Source of the DNA: Firmicutes bacterium UBA4874
Lineage (GTDB): Bacteria > Bacillota > Clostridia > Caldicoprobacterales > DTU083
Reading direction: 5' to 3'
Assembly (NCBI GenBank): GCA_002399435.1
Contig: DHDO01000071.1
Span: 40,701 to 104,700 of the forward strand
Length of the DNA stretch: 64,000 nt
Shown here: piece after piece, positions 1 to 8,415 of the stretch
Layout of the letters: every line of letters starts with the position of its first letter
Position numbering within the stretch: position 1 is the first letter of the stretch
Notes under the pieces: generated by a model
The model's database searches: none
What the model was told of the DNA's origin: nothing
Seen by the model: the letters and a program-made list of their open reading frames with translations, nothing else
Made by a program: the position numbers and the translations under genes

Positions 1-1059
1 CGATTCTTTTACCTGATTGGGAAAATCTGCAGCCCGGGTGCCTTCCTCCCGGGAATACGCGAAGACTCCCACATGATTGAAATGTCCTTCCTTCACAAAG
101 TCCAGAAGATCCTGGAATTCAGATTCTCCTTCCCCGGGAAACCCAACCATAAGGGATGTCCGGATGACAATCCCGGGCATTCGCTCCCGAAGGGATTTGA
201 GCAAAATCCGGATCTGGTGTTCTGTTGTATCCCGATTCATCCCGGATAAAATTTTCGGGTTTACATGCTGAATCGGAATATCCAGATAGTTACAGATTTT
301 ATCTTGCCTTACCATTTCATCCATCAGCTCCGGGGTAATCCGGTCCGGATAGCAATACATCAGGCGGATCCATTTCAGATCCGGTATTTGGCACAGCTCC
401 CTCAAAAGCGTGATCAAATGAAACTCCCCTTCTGAATCCTCCCCATATCTGGTAACATCCTGTGCTACAATGATAAATTCCCGTATTCCCTTCTTCGTCA
501 TACTCTTTGCTTCTTCTACGATGGCAGACGGCTTTCTGCTTCGAAATCTGCCCCGAAGTCTGGGAATAATGCAATAGGAGCAATGGTTGTCACAGCCCTC
601 GGCAATCTTGAGATAGGCAACCGGGCCGGTGGTGCTGATGATCCTGGGCAGGCCCTCGTCCGTGAAATCATTTAAATGCCCCAGATAAGCCTGATGTCTT
701 CCCTTCCGGACATCCTCCAACACTTCAATGATTCTGGTGTAGTTTCCTGTCCCGACCACCGCATCAATTTCCGGGATTTCCTTCATCAATTCCCTGCTGT
801 AACGTTCCCCGAGACAGCCGGAAACAATCAGCGCCCTGCATCTCCCTGTCTCCTTGTATTGCCCCTGTTCCAGTATTGTGTTGATGGACTCCTCCTTGGC
901 AGGCCCGATAAATCCGCAGGTATTGACAATCAGGATATCCGCCTGGGAAGATTTATTTACAATCTCATAACCATTTTCGCGGAGCAGTCCCAGCATAATC
1001 TCCGCATCCACCTGATTTTTGGCACATCCCAGGGATACCATTCCAACTTTATTCCACAA
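1..1059 (-). CDS. rimO: RimO, ribosomal protein S12 methylthiotransferase (3' part cut by window edge)
   Basis: Radical-SAM enzyme that adds a methylthio group to an aspartate of ribosomal protein S12. The N-terminal UPF0004 domain is visible (VSLGCAKNQVDAE, then NTCGF), and the radical-SAM cysteines CDNHCSYC lie near 570-595 (C-X3-C-X2-C). The reading frame is open to base 1, giving 353 of roughly 440 residues; the visible end (AYSREEGT) fits the family. I chose a TTG start at 1059 because GGAAGGAG lies 9 nt upstream; an internal ATG at 1041 has no such site. It begins 20 nt after the spoIIIE stop, so the two are probably co-transcribed. The C-terminal TRAM domain is outside the window. Confidence 0.93.
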   Translation of the reverse strand, partial: MWNKVGMVSLGCAKNQVDAEIMLGLLRENGYEIVNKSSQADILIVNTCGFIGPAKEESINTILEQGQYKETGRCRALIVSGCLGERYSRELMKEIPEIDAVVGTGNYTRIIEVLEDVRKGRHQAYLGHLNDFTDEGLPRIISTTGPVAYLKIAEGCDNHCSYCIIPRLRGRFRSRKPSAIVEEAKSMTKKGIREFIIVAQDVTRYGEDSEGEFHLITLLRELCQIPDLKWIRLMYCYPDRITPELMDEMVRQDKICNYLDIPIQHVNPKILSGMNRDTTEHQIRILLKSLRERMPGIVIRTSLMVGFPGEGESEFQDLLDFVKEGHFNHVGVFAYSREEGTRAADFPNQVKES

Positions 1060-1079
1060 GTAAGGCTTCTCCTTCCGTT

Positions 1080-3404
1080 TTATCCCTCTTTATACTGCTC
1101 TTCAAACTCTTCTTTGCTGATCAGAACATTTCTTGGCTTGCTGCCATCGAATCCACTGACCAGTCCGCGCTTTTCCATTTCGTCGATCAGGCGGGCTGCA
1201 CGGGCATATCCTACCCGCAGCCTGCGCTGAATCATGGAAATGGAGGCTTGTCCCGCATCAATGACCACTTGAATGGCATCCGGCAGCAGCTCATCTTCAT
1301 AATCGTCCTGTTTGCCGTCCTCCTCTGCTGCGGTTTCTTCCATTACTTCCATGTTGTAATCCGGGCCCGCATTCTGATTCTTGATGCAGGTCACCACAGA
1401 CTCCACTTCTTTTTCCGTGATAAAAGCACCCTGTACCCGGATAGGTTTGTTCAGACCGGACGGATAAAACAACATGTCTCCCCTGCCCAGCAGCTTTTCC
1501 GCGCCACCCATGTCCAGAATCGTCCGGGAATCGGTCTGTGAGGAAACGGCAAAGGCAATCCGGGAAGGAATATTAGCCTTGATGACACCGGTAATGACAT
1601 CCACCGAAGGCCGCTGTGTTGCAATGACAAGGTGGATCCCGGCCGCTCTGGCCATTTGAGCCAGTCTGCATATGGCATCTTCCACATCGCCTGGCGCAAC
1701 CATCATCAGATCCGACAATTCATCAATAATGACCACAATCTGAGGAAGCCTGGTCTCCTCTGCGGATAACCGTTCATTGTAAGTCCCAATATCCCGTACT
1801 CCCTTATCGGCGAACTTCCTGTATCGGGAGACCATCTCCTGCACCGCCCAGTTCAGAGCTCCGGCCGCCTTCTTGGGATCGGTCACAACAGGTATCATCA
1901 GATGGGGAATGCCGTTGTATGTATTCAATTCCACCACTTTGGGATCAATCATAATCAGCCGGACTTCATCCGGAGTCGCCTTGTACAGAATGCTGACAAT
2001 CAGGGAATTGATGCATACGCTTTTCCCTGATCCCGTTGCCCCGGCAATCAGCATATGCGGCATTTTGGCGATGTCCGCTATGATATTCTTCCCTGCGATA
2101 TCCTTCCCAAGGGCAAAGGCCAGCTTGGATGGGTGGTTGAAAAAGCTATCCGATTCCAATACTTCACGAATCAGCACCGGAGCAACATTCTTGTTGGGCA
2201 CTTCAATGCCGATGGCGGCTTTTCCCGGGATAGGCGCTTCAATCCGCACACCGGGTGCTGCCAGATTCAATGCAATGTCATCGGATAGACTGACAATACG
2301 GCTGACTTTTACACCGGGAGCCGGCTGGAGCTCGTACCGGGTGATAACCGGCCCGCGACTGACCTGATTCACCTTGGCGGAGACCCCGAAGCTCTTCAGG
2401 GTTTCTTCCAGCAGCCTGGCATTTCCCACAACGGTTTTTTCCAGCAACGCACTTCTCTTTTTCTGCACCGGTTCCTGCAGCAGAGAGACCGGAGGAGTCA
2501 TATAGGGGAGAGATTCCTGCTGCGTTTTTATCTCAGAAGGCGGTGCCTCTTTCCTGCCTTCCTGCTTTTGAGGACTTTCCGCCTGATCCGGCCCGTCTTT
2601 TTTCTCCTGTTCCTTTTCCTTCAGAAAATCAATGATTTTGATTTCCGATGCCCGTGAATCCCCATCCTGTCCGCCGGCTTCGGCTGCCTCCGGAGAAGGA
2701 AATGATCCGGGACCATTGGGCTCGCCTACCGATTGGGCCGGCTCTGTCAACAGCTTTCTCTCTTCAAAAACGACTTTTTGCTTCTCTGCAGCCATCAACA
2801 GCGTTTTGCCAAACTTTACGATGCCCTTTCCCACAGCACCAAGGTGAAGAAGCCTATAGACACGGCAACCAACCTGCCTCAAAGAGAGATTGGTCAGCAG
2901 CATAAGATTGATCATCATCACAGTTATGATAAAGATGAAGGCGCCCGGCAAGCCAAACAGGGAGTAAACCAGGTAACTGAACGGTGCGCAGACTGCACCG
3001 GTCCCCTTTGTTTCCTGTCCTTTCCCCTCCTGGTACGAGGATAGGATAAAAGGCTTCATCCCTTTGTCCGTTATAAAACTGGAAAAATAAAGTAAATGAA
3101 GAAGACAGAGCAGAAAATAGGCGGTAACCAAAGACAAAACCCATTTCCTGCTGTTGCTTTTCCTGTGCCTTGAAAGAATGATCCAAATCCCCTGCGTTAC
3201 CGTCAGGACCGGCAGCAGATAAGCGGTCAGCCCGAATAAGCCTCTCAGGACACCGGACAGTGCATGCCCCACGGCTCCGGAATATTCCCTGAAATATACA
3301 GTCAGCCCAAAGAAAAGGCCCAATGATGCAACAAGAACCCCTGCAATTTCATGTGTTCTTCTTTTTTTTTGAGTGATGGATTTAGTCCTTTTCTTCTTCT
3401 TCAC
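1080..3404 (-). CDS. spoIIIE: SpoIIIE/FtsK DNA translocase
   Basis: Hexameric, membrane-anchored DNA pump that moves chromosomal DNA through the division or sporulation septum. Four hydrophobic segments occupy about residues 25-175. A charged linker follows, then the motor with Walker [10 protein letters not shown] and Walker [12 protein letters not shown]-terminal gamma winged helix ([19 protein letters not shown]) would read KOPS/SRS sequences. Length (about 774 residues) is normal for SpoIIIE. A GTG at 3413 is in frame, but the GTG at 3404 is preferred because GAGGTG sits 6 nt upstream of it. It follows tepA-ylzJ, the Bacillus order, which favours the SpoIIIE assignment over a second FtsK. 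Sequence alone cannot separate vegetative from sporulation use. Confidence 0.95.
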   Translation of the reverse strand: MKKKKRTKSITQKKRRTHEIAGVLVASLGLFFGLTVYFREYSGAVGHALSGVLRGLFGLTAYLLPVLTVTQGIWIILSRHRKSNSRKWVLSLVTAYFLLCLLHLLYFSSFITDKGMKPFILSSYQEGKGQETKGTGAVCAPFSYLVYSLFGLPGAFIFIITVMMINLMLLTNLSLRQVGCRVYRLLHLGAVGKGIVKFGKTLLMAAEKQKVVFEERKLLTEPAQSVGEPNGPGSFPSPEAAEAGGQDGDSRASEIKIIDFLKEKEQEKKDGPDQAESPQKQEGRKEAPPSEIKTQQESLPYMTPPVSLLQEPVQKKRSALLEKTVVGNARLLEETLKSFGVSAKVNQVSRGPVITRYELQPAPGVKVSRIVSLSDDIALNLAAPGVRIEAPIPGKAAIGIEVPNKNVAPVLIREVLESDSFFNHPSKLAFALGKDIAGKNIIADIAKMPHMLIAGATGSGKSVCINSLIVSILYKATPDEVRLIMIDPKVVELNTYNGIPHLMIPVVTDPKKAAGALNWAVQEMVSRYRKFADKGVRDIGTYNERLSAEETRLPQIVVIIDELSDLMMVAPGDVEDAICRLAQMARAAGIHLVIATQRPSVDVITGVIKANIPSRIAFAVSSQTDSRTILDMGGAEKLLGRGDMLFYPSGLNKPIRVQGAFITEKEVESVVTCIKNQNAGPDYNMEVMEETAAEEDGKQDDYEDELLPDAIQVVIDAGQASISMIQRRLRVGYARAARLIDEMEKRGLVSGFDGSKPRNVLISKEEFEEQYKEG

Positions 3405-3499
3405 TATTATCACCTCAGTCTTCCATATTCGTCAGCATCCCGGGATTTTCCTTCCCAGGTCCTGCGTAATATGGAACGGAAGGATTCATCAATAAATTG

Positions 3500-3508
3500 A
3501 TTATATCA
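3500..3508 (-). promoter_or_regulatory. Extended -10 promoter candidate for spoIIIE
   Basis: Reading minus, TGATATAAT forms an extended -10 element (TG-N-TATAAT) about 95 nt upstream of the spoIIIE start and just downstream of the ylzJ terminator. No good -35 is visible. Inference only. Confidence 0.45.
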
Positions 3509-3554
3509 CTTCCTGGGCATGTAATCCATATAGATGGAAAAAAAGCAAACGAAC

Positions 3555-3591
3555 AAAAAAATCCCGGGGCTTTACGATTCTTCCCGGGGAT
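3555..3591 (-). terminator. Intrinsic terminator after ylzJ
   Basis: Minus-strand stem ATCCCCGGG / CCCCGGGAT (one mismatch) is followed by seven T. The ylzJ stop codon lies in the loop. It separates tepA-ylzJ from spoIIIE. Confidence 0.75.
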
Positions 3592-3802
3592 TGAGGGTAT
3601 ATTCCAGTTTTGATCCAGGCTGCAGGACCGGATTCAGATAGTCCTTCAGGTTGGTACTGAATATCCGGTTGATTTGAACGGTTTTTTCATCCATCGGAAT
3701 CACTTCCATCCGGATTCCATGATATTCGATTTCCGTGGTCGTCTGTATTTCTTCTTTCTGCTGCCAGATAAGATTCGGATCCACTATGGTGTGAAGAATC
3801 AT
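3572..3802 (-). CDS. ylzJ: YlzJ-like protein
   Basis: Small 76-residue protein of the YlzJ-like family, function unknown. It reads as a soluble, beta-rich polypeptide with the typical opening [13 protein letters not shown] and the later [10 protein letters not shown]. The assignment also rests on position: in Bacillus ylzJ lies between tepA and spoIIIE, as here. Its start overlaps the tepA stop by 4 nt (ATGA), which suggests translational coupling. The stop codon is embedded in the loop of the downstream terminator. Confidence 0.8.
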   Translation of the reverse strand: MILHTIVDPNLIWQQKEEIQTTTEIEYHGIRMEVIPMDEKTVQINRIFSTNLKDYLNPVLQPGSKLEYTLNPREES

Positions 3803-4524
3803 TCTGATTCCCCTTTTCTCAAACGGATCAGTTCCCGCAGCTTCTCCATGGCATTTCGGATTCCGCCGACTTCATGGATCAGGCCGTTGGAAACCGCCTC
3901 CTGTCCAATCAGAACGGTACCCACTTCATTTGCCAATTCTCCCGTTCGGTAAAGAAGTTCATTCCATCTCTCCGTCGTAATGGAAGAATGGTTTGTAATA
4001 AAGCTGGATATCCTTTGCTGCATCTTATTGAAGTATTCATAAGTCTGCGGTCCTCCGACCACAAGGCCGCTCATTCGGATCGGATGAATGGTCATGGTGG
4101 CGGTGGAAGCAATAAAGGTATAATCCGTGCATACGGACAGTGGAACACCGATGCTGTGACCACCGCCCAAAACAAGCGATACAGAAGGTTTGGACATGGT
4201 ACTGATCATTTCCGCAATCGCCAGGCCGGCTTCCACATCCCCTCCCACCGTGTTCAGAATCAGCAGCAGTCCGTCAATTTCACTGCTTTCTTCAATGGCC
4301 GCCAACTGGGGAATCACATGCTCATATTTTGTGGTTTTATTTTGGGGCGGCAATACCATATGGCCTTCTATTTGTCCGATAATGGTCAGACAGTGGATAT
4401 TGCTTTCCCTTGCCGCCGGGATGTTCTGTGCCCCCATTTCCTTTATATTGTTTGCTGTTCCGGTGGTGTTCGCCTGGCCGGACGGTTGTGGGCCCGTGCC
4501 CTGTGCCTGATCTCTCATTTTCAT
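3799..4524 (-). CDS. tepA: TepA/YmfB-type ClpP-fold serine protease
   Basis: ClpP/crotonase-fold serine protease of the translocation-enhancing protein family, thought in Bacillus to help protein export and signal-peptide removal. The active-site regions are GGDVEAG, the nucleophile in GGGHSIGVP, and the catalytic His in [11 protein letters not shown]. The first 40 residues are polar and low complexity (Q/G/T/N rich), as in homologues. The frame is open to an ATG at 4548, but the ATG at 4524 has GGAGG 5 nt upstream and is preferred (about 241 residues). It has no signal peptide or membrane segment, so it is probably cytosolic or peripheral. Confidence 0.9.
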   Translation of the reverse strand: MKMRDQAQGTGPQPSGQANTTGTANNIKEMGAQNIPAARESNIHCLTIIGQIEGHMVLPPQNKTTKYEHVIPQLAAIEESSEIDGLLLILNTVGGDVEAGLAIAEMISTMSKPSVSLVLGGGHSIGVPLSVCTDYTFIASTATMTIHPIRMSGLVVGGPQTYEYFNKMQQRISSFITNHSSITTERWNELLYRTGELANEVGTVLIGQEAVSNGLIHEVGGIRNAMEKLRELIRLRKGESE

Positions 4525-4585
4525 TTTTGCCTCCGTTTTTCTTTCCATTCACAATTTATGTCGGCCTTAGTATTTCCAGGCAGGC

Positions 4586-4611
4586 AAAAAAAATGAGCCC
4601 TGACGGCTCAT
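4586..4611 (-). terminator. Intrinsic terminator after dapG
   Basis: On the minus strand ATGAGCC-GTCA-GGGCTCAT is followed by eight T. The dapG TGA stop lies inside the first arm, so the gene ends right at the terminator. Confidence 0.88.
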
Positions 4612-5816
4612 TGTGTGGAAAGTTTAAATTCTTCATGAAGGGCAAGAACAGCAGGAACCGTATCCTCTCCCTTTACCAGGCAGGAAATGGTCGAATGGGA
4701 GTCGGAAGTCTGAAGCACTTCGATCTGTCTTGCAGTCAATGCCTGGATGATTCTGGACATGACACCGGGAATTCCCCGCATACGATCTCCAACGACGGAA
4801 ATCTTGCTGCAGTTCTCGATGACATGGTAAGGCTTTTTCTGTTTCTCCAATATCTCCAATGTCTTTTTTGTGGCATGACCTTCTATGGTAAAGACCATCT
4901 GATTCGGAAAAATATTTATGATATCAATACTGATCCCATTGCCCGCCAAGCATACCAGAATATCGTTCTGATCCTTCATCCCTTCCGTTTCTATGGTAAA
5001 CTGCGTTCTTCCCGTCATATGTGCGATACTCGTGATCAACTGACCGGATTTTTGATGCTGCTTTCGTCCCGGTTGGGAAGAGACCACCGTTCCGGGAGAA
5101 TTGGTCATGGTGTTTTTGATGATAATCGGTATTCCGCTCCTCATGGCAATCTCCACTGCCTTGGGATGGATGACCTTTGCTCCCTGATCTGCAATCTGAA
5201 GAATCTCAGAATAACTGATCGTTCTCAGCGTGGATGCATCAGCTACAATTCGCGGGTCCGCCGTCATAATTCCGTCCACATCGGTATAGATCTCAATGGA
5301 TTCCGCTTTCAGGGCTTCTCCCAGTATGGCTGCCGTTGTATCGCTTCCGCCTCTGCCAAAGGTAGTGATCTCCCCGCCTTTGGTGGATCCCTGGAAGCCG
5401 GCGACCACCGGTATTTTTCCCTGCTCCAGCAGGTGAACAATATAATCCGGCCGGGCTTCCAGGATGTCGGCATTTCCGTGGTTTTCATCCGTCAGGATAC
5501 CTGCCTGCCTGCCGGTAACCGCCACCGCATCATATCCCTTGCCCTGCAGGGTATTGGCCATGACGACGGAAGACAGGATCTCCCCCACGGACATCAGAAG
5601 ATCCATTTCCCTGGGATGAATATCCCGGTAAATATCCCTTATAAAATCAATCAGGGTATCGGTTGCATAGGGATCGCCCCTTCTGCCCATGGCAGAAACA
5701 ACCACCACAGACTGAAATCCGCTTTTCCGGGCATTGATGATTTTCCGGACAGCCATTTCCCGGGTTTTTGATTCCGCAACCGATGTACCCCCAAATTTCT
5801 GTATCTCAATTCTCAT
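4608..5816 (-). CDS. dapG: Aspartokinase (DapG-type)
   Basis: Aspartate kinase catalyses the first step towards diaminopimelate, lysine, threonine and methionine. The N-terminal kinase signature KFGGTSVA and the internal FGRGGSDTTA are clear. The last 130 residues hold two ACT regulatory domains (VVGDRMRGIPGVMSRI). About 402 residues is normal for a monofunctional enzyme. An ATG at 5840 is open in frame, but the ATG at 5816 has GGGAGG 6 nt upstream. It follows dpaA-dpaB as in the Bacillus spoVF-asd-dapG order, with asd absent here. That context points to feeding the dipicolinate/peptidoglycan branch. A TATAAT at 5875-5880 may give it its own promoter. Confidence 0.93.
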   Translation of the reverse strand: MRIEIQKFGGTSVAESKTREMAVRKIINARKSGFQSVVVVSAMGRRGDPYATDTLIDFIRDIYRDIHPREMDLLMSVGEILSSVVMANTLQGKGYDAVAVTGRQAGILTDENHGNADILEARPDYIVHLLEQGKIPVVAGFQGSTKGGEITTFGRGGSDTTAAILGEALKAESIEIYTDVDGIMTADPRIVADASTLRTISYSEILQIADQGAKVIHPKAVEIAMRSGIPIIIKNTMTNSPGTVVSSQPGRKQHQKSGQLITSIAHMTGRTQFTIETEGMKDQNDILVCLAGNGISIDIINIFPNQMVFTIEGHATKKTLEILEKQKKPYHVIENCSKISVVGDRMRGIPGVMSRIIQALTARQIEVLQTSDSHSTISCLVKGEDTVPAVLALHEEFKLSTQ

Positions 5817-5902
5817 AGGCGCCCTCCCTATCTGTCCCATTTCCTCTCGTATGCGTCCATTTTTTACTCTATCAATTATACAACAAAATCGATCTGTTTT
5901 TC

Positions 5903-6499
5903 TTATGGATTTTCTTTTTTCTCAATCATAACAGGTTGAATCTGTGATTTTTCCATTGCCTTCCTGGATGCTTCCAATATCTGAGTCATATCCGATACCA
6001 GGGAATTTGGCTTTTTTGACGGGTTATCCTGAAACATGGGAACCAGAAAAACATTTTTCAGATTCAGAGCCATGCCGATATTCCTTGCATTGTTGCCAAG
6101 GCCATCGTTGGTGGCTACTGCAATCAGAAGTGGTCTCTGATTCCTCAGATGCGCCTTGGAAGCCATCAATACAGGCGTATCCGTTATCCCATTTACCAGT
6201 TTTGCCAGCGTATTTCCGGTGCAGGGCGCGATGATCATCAGATCCATTTTTCGAACGGGTCCGAAAGGCTCTGCCTCAACTATGGTATCCACCGGTTCCC
6301 GCCCGGTAATGTCCACGACCTTTTCCCGAAAGGCGAGGGCTGTGGTAAACCGGGTATCGGTTGTGGCTATGGCGTTGGAGAATACGGGGAAAATCTCGGC
6401 TCCTTCTTCCTTCAGCAGCTTTATCTGGGGAAGTACCGCATCCAACGTGCAAAAAGACCCGGTCACACAAAATCCAATCTTTTTTCCTTTCAACAACAA
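5903..6499 (-). CDS. dpaB: Dipicolinate synthase subunit B (SpoVFB)
   Basis: Flavoprotein-fold subunit of dipicolinate synthase, which makes the spore-core chelator dipicolinic acid from the dihydrodipicolinate-pathway intermediate. The flavoprotein domain (KIGFCVTGSFCTLDAVLPQI, then MIIAPCTGNTLAKL) spans nearly all 198 residues, the usual length. Translation probably starts at the first of three consecutive TTG codons at 6499, 7 nt after GGAGGAG. It overlaps the 3' end of dpaA by 10 nt, so the two subunits are translationally linked. Expression is expected in the mother cell. Confidence 0.95.
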   Translation of the reverse strand: MLLKGKKIGFCVTGSFCTLDAVLPQIKLLKEEGAEIFPVFSNAIATTDTRFTTALAFREKVVDITGREPVDTIVEAEPFGPVRKMDLMIIAPCTGNTLAKLVNGITDTPVLMASKAHLRNQRPLLIAVATNDGLGNNARNIGMALNLKNVFLVPMFQDNPSKKPNSLVSDMTQILEASRKAMEKSQIQPVMIEKKENP

Positions 6500-7395
6500 T
6501 TTGATTCTCCTCCCGTTCCATCGTATTGAAAGTGGCGTTCCAAAATATCCATGGTACTCTGACAGATTACCCGTGCGGCACTTCTGGGTGCAACAAGTCC
6601 CGGCAGGCCGGGATTCTGCGTGGCATGGATTCCCAGGTCCTCCGCCGCTTCAAAATCCACTCCTCCGGGATGCGATGCCAGATCGATAATCCTGCATTCC
6701 GGGCTGAGTTTGCCAAGCCTGGAACGATCCAGCAATATAGCCGGTACCGTATTGAAAATGATATCCTGCGTTCCCAGTATATCATCCAGTCTGTCAAGAG
6801 ACACCGCCTGACATCCACTTTCCTCAATCCACGCAATATCCCCGCTGCTTCGTGCCTCCACCGCAACATGGGATCCGATTCCAAGCAGCATGCGGGAAAG
6901 GACCTTTCCGATTCGTCCATACCCCAAAATCAGCACATTTGCCTGATGAAGTGTAATATCGGTTTGTTCCATGGCCCTCTGAATGGCACCTTCTGCAGTC
7001 GGAATGGCATTCCGGACGGAAAAGGATTCTTCCTTCAGAATGTCATAACAAGAGAATGGATACGAACCCGCAATCTCAGAAAATGCCTTGTCTTCTTTTC
7101 CAAAAATGATCACTGTACCCGGCTTCAGATTCTGAAGCAGAGACAAAAGCGCTACCTCCGGATAAGAATCCGGGATATGAATTTTCCCCGCTTTTCCATA
7201 TGGGACAGGAAGCATGAGCACGTTGCAGTCCAACAATTCCGGATCCAGTGTTTTAAAAATACGAACGTTTTTTTCATGAGGAATATCGTTCCATCCATAG
7301 ACATTGATGGGGAAGCCGTCCTGTGCCAGTATGGAAACAGCTAGTTTCTGACGATCGTCTCCTCCAAGAAAGGTAAATTTTAATTCCTGCTTCAT
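6490..7395 (-). CDS. dpaA: Dipicolinate synthase subunit A (SpoVFA)
   Basis: NAD(P)-dependent subunit of dipicolinate synthase. The N-terminal domain opens FTFLGGDDRQ, and the central Rossmann motif GYGRIGKVLSRML fits D-isomer dehydrogenase-like folds. An open ATG exists at 7422, but the ATG at 7395 is preceded by AGGGAGGT at good spacing, giving 301 residues. Upstream (7420-7447) is a sequence resembling a sigma-K promoter, as expected for a mother-cell operon. Many Clostridium species lack this enzyme and are reported to use an electron-transfer flavoprotein instead, so its presence is taxonomically useful. Confidence 0.95.
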   Translation of the reverse strand: MKQELKFTFLGGDDRQKLAVSILAQDGFPINVYGWNDIPHEKNVRIFKTLDPELLDCNVLMLPVPYGKAGKIHIPDSYPEVALLSLLQNLKPGTVIIFGKEDKAFSEIAGSYPFSCYDILKEESFSVRNAIPTAEGAIQRAMEQTDITLHQANVLILGYGRIGKVLSRMLLGIGSHVAVEARSSGDIAWIEESGCQAVSLDRLDDILGTQDIIFNTVPAILLDRSRLGKLSPECRIIDLASHPGGVDFEAAEDLGIHATQNPGLPGLVAPRSAARVICQSTMDILERHFQYDGTGGESNCC

Positions 7396-7419
7396 GCTGA
7401 AACCTCCCTTTTCTGTTAC

Positions 7420-7447
7420 CATAGTATGACGTCTCCAAAATCGATGT
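7420..7447 (-). promoter_or_regulatory. Sigma-K-like promoter candidate for dpaAB
   Basis: On the minus strand an AC dinucleotide (7446-7447) lies 17 nt upstream of CATACTATG (7420-7428). The sigma-K consensus is AC and CATANNNTA, so one base differs. It stands 24 nt before the dpaA start. Short consensus, so only suggestive. Confidence 0.45.
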
Positions 7448-7528
7448 GCATGGCGGCTATGGGAATTATTACCTGTTCACTGAGGGAAATAATGGGATTA
7501 CTGACAGCTGGCTCCGTTCATAAAACAT

Positions 7529-7554
7529 AAAAAAAAGAGGTATCCCATACCTCT
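7529..7554 (-). terminator. Intrinsic terminator after ylxY
   Basis: AGAGGTAT-GGG-ATACCTCT on the minus strand is followed by eight T. It lies about 30 nt past the ylxY stop and isolates dpaAB transcription. Confidence 0.88.
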
Positions 7555-7586
7555 GCTGACAAGCCTTTTTGTTTTGATGAGTGGAA

Positions 7587-8309
7587 TCATCCCTGAATGG
7601 CATCGGAAACCGTTCCGATATGATAACCCAGTCCCTGAAGTTTCTCGATGATTACGGGAAGCACCGCGACGGTATCTGCTGTGGGGTGCATCAGAATCAA
7701 AGCGCCATTATGGGGATTTTTCATTACCCGCTGCAGGATCTTTTCTTTTCCGTCCCTTTTCCAGTCAATGGTATCAATGCTCCACATTATCGTCCGATAA
7801 CCAAGGGAATCTGCAGCCTGCAGGGTCGTATCGTTGAATTCTCCATAAGGAGGGGCAAACAGCGTGGTTTTGATGCCAGTTTCCGCTTCAATCACCTTTT
7901 CCGTATCCAGGATTTCTTTCCGGTTCCCATCCAGGTTCAGATTATTGTGATGCTGGTGACTGTAACCGTGATTTCCAATCTCATGCCCTTCCTTTGCAAA
8001 CCGATTCATCAGATCCGGATTGCTTTTAGCCCATTCCCCTCCGATAAAAAAGGTAATGTGGATGTTCTTTTCCTTCAGAACATCAAGCATCGGCTCAATA
8101 TATTCCGTACCCCAGACCACATTGCATTCCAGTGCAATATTCTGCTTGCTTTCCTCTCCCTGGTAGATCGCCGTATTCTTCGTTGGATTCAGGACAGCCC
8201 CGGCGTCTCCTGAACGGAGAAACAGCCATACGAGCAAAAGGATTACCAGAACAACGAGCACAAAAAGAATGACTTTTCTCCTGCGAAAGGAAAGAAAAAA
8301 TACCTTCAC
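7587..8309 (-). CDS. ylxY: YlxY-type polysaccharide deacetylase-like protein with altered active site
   Basis: NodB-fold (carbohydrate esterase 4) protein with an N-terminal membrane anchor (about residues 10-30), so the domain lies outside the membrane. Motif 2 (GNHGYSHQHH), the Tyr-containing PPYG loop, and the C-terminal LILMHPT are kept. The motif-1 Asp-Asp is replaced by CNVVWGTEY and the motif-3 Arg by Ala (FAPPYG). That pattern resembles the Bacillus YlxY family and suggests weak or changed chemistry. Position between pnp and dpaAB matches Bacillus ylxY, linked to sporulation. The preferred start is GTG 8309 (GGAGG 8 nt upstream); an in-frame GTG also exists at 8318. Confidence 0.85.
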   Translation of the reverse strand: MKVFFLSFRRRKVILFVLVVLVILLLVWLFLRSGDAGAVLNPTKNTAIYQGEESKQNIALECNVVWGTEYIEPMLDVLKEKNIHITFFIGGEWAKSNPDLMNRFAKEGHEIGNHGYSHQHHNNLNLDGNRKEILDTEKVIEAETGIKTTLFAPPYGEFNDTTLQAADSLGYRTIMWSIDTIDWKRDGKEKILQRVMKNPHNGALILMHPTADTVAVLPVIIEKLQGLGYHIGTVSDAIQG

Positions 8310-8374
8310 CTGTTCCACCTCCCATATCTTTTCGTCTACTTGTATTGATATTCATTCGATAAAAAGATATGAGC

Positions 8375-8412
8375 AAAAAAGAAAACATAAACTTAAAAAA
8401 GTTTATGTTTTC
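8375..8412 (-). terminator. Intrinsic terminator after pnp
   Basis: A perfect 12-bp stem GAAAACATAAAC / GTTTATGTTTTC with an 8-nt loop is followed by TTTTTT on the minus strand. It begins a few bases after the pnp stop. Confidence 0.88.
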
Positions 8413-8415
8413 CTC

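Noticed and set aside
4410-5771. 453-codon plus-strand frame opposite dapG
   Set aside because: Antisense shadow of a well-supported aspartokinase; no ribosome site and no recognisable protein motifs.
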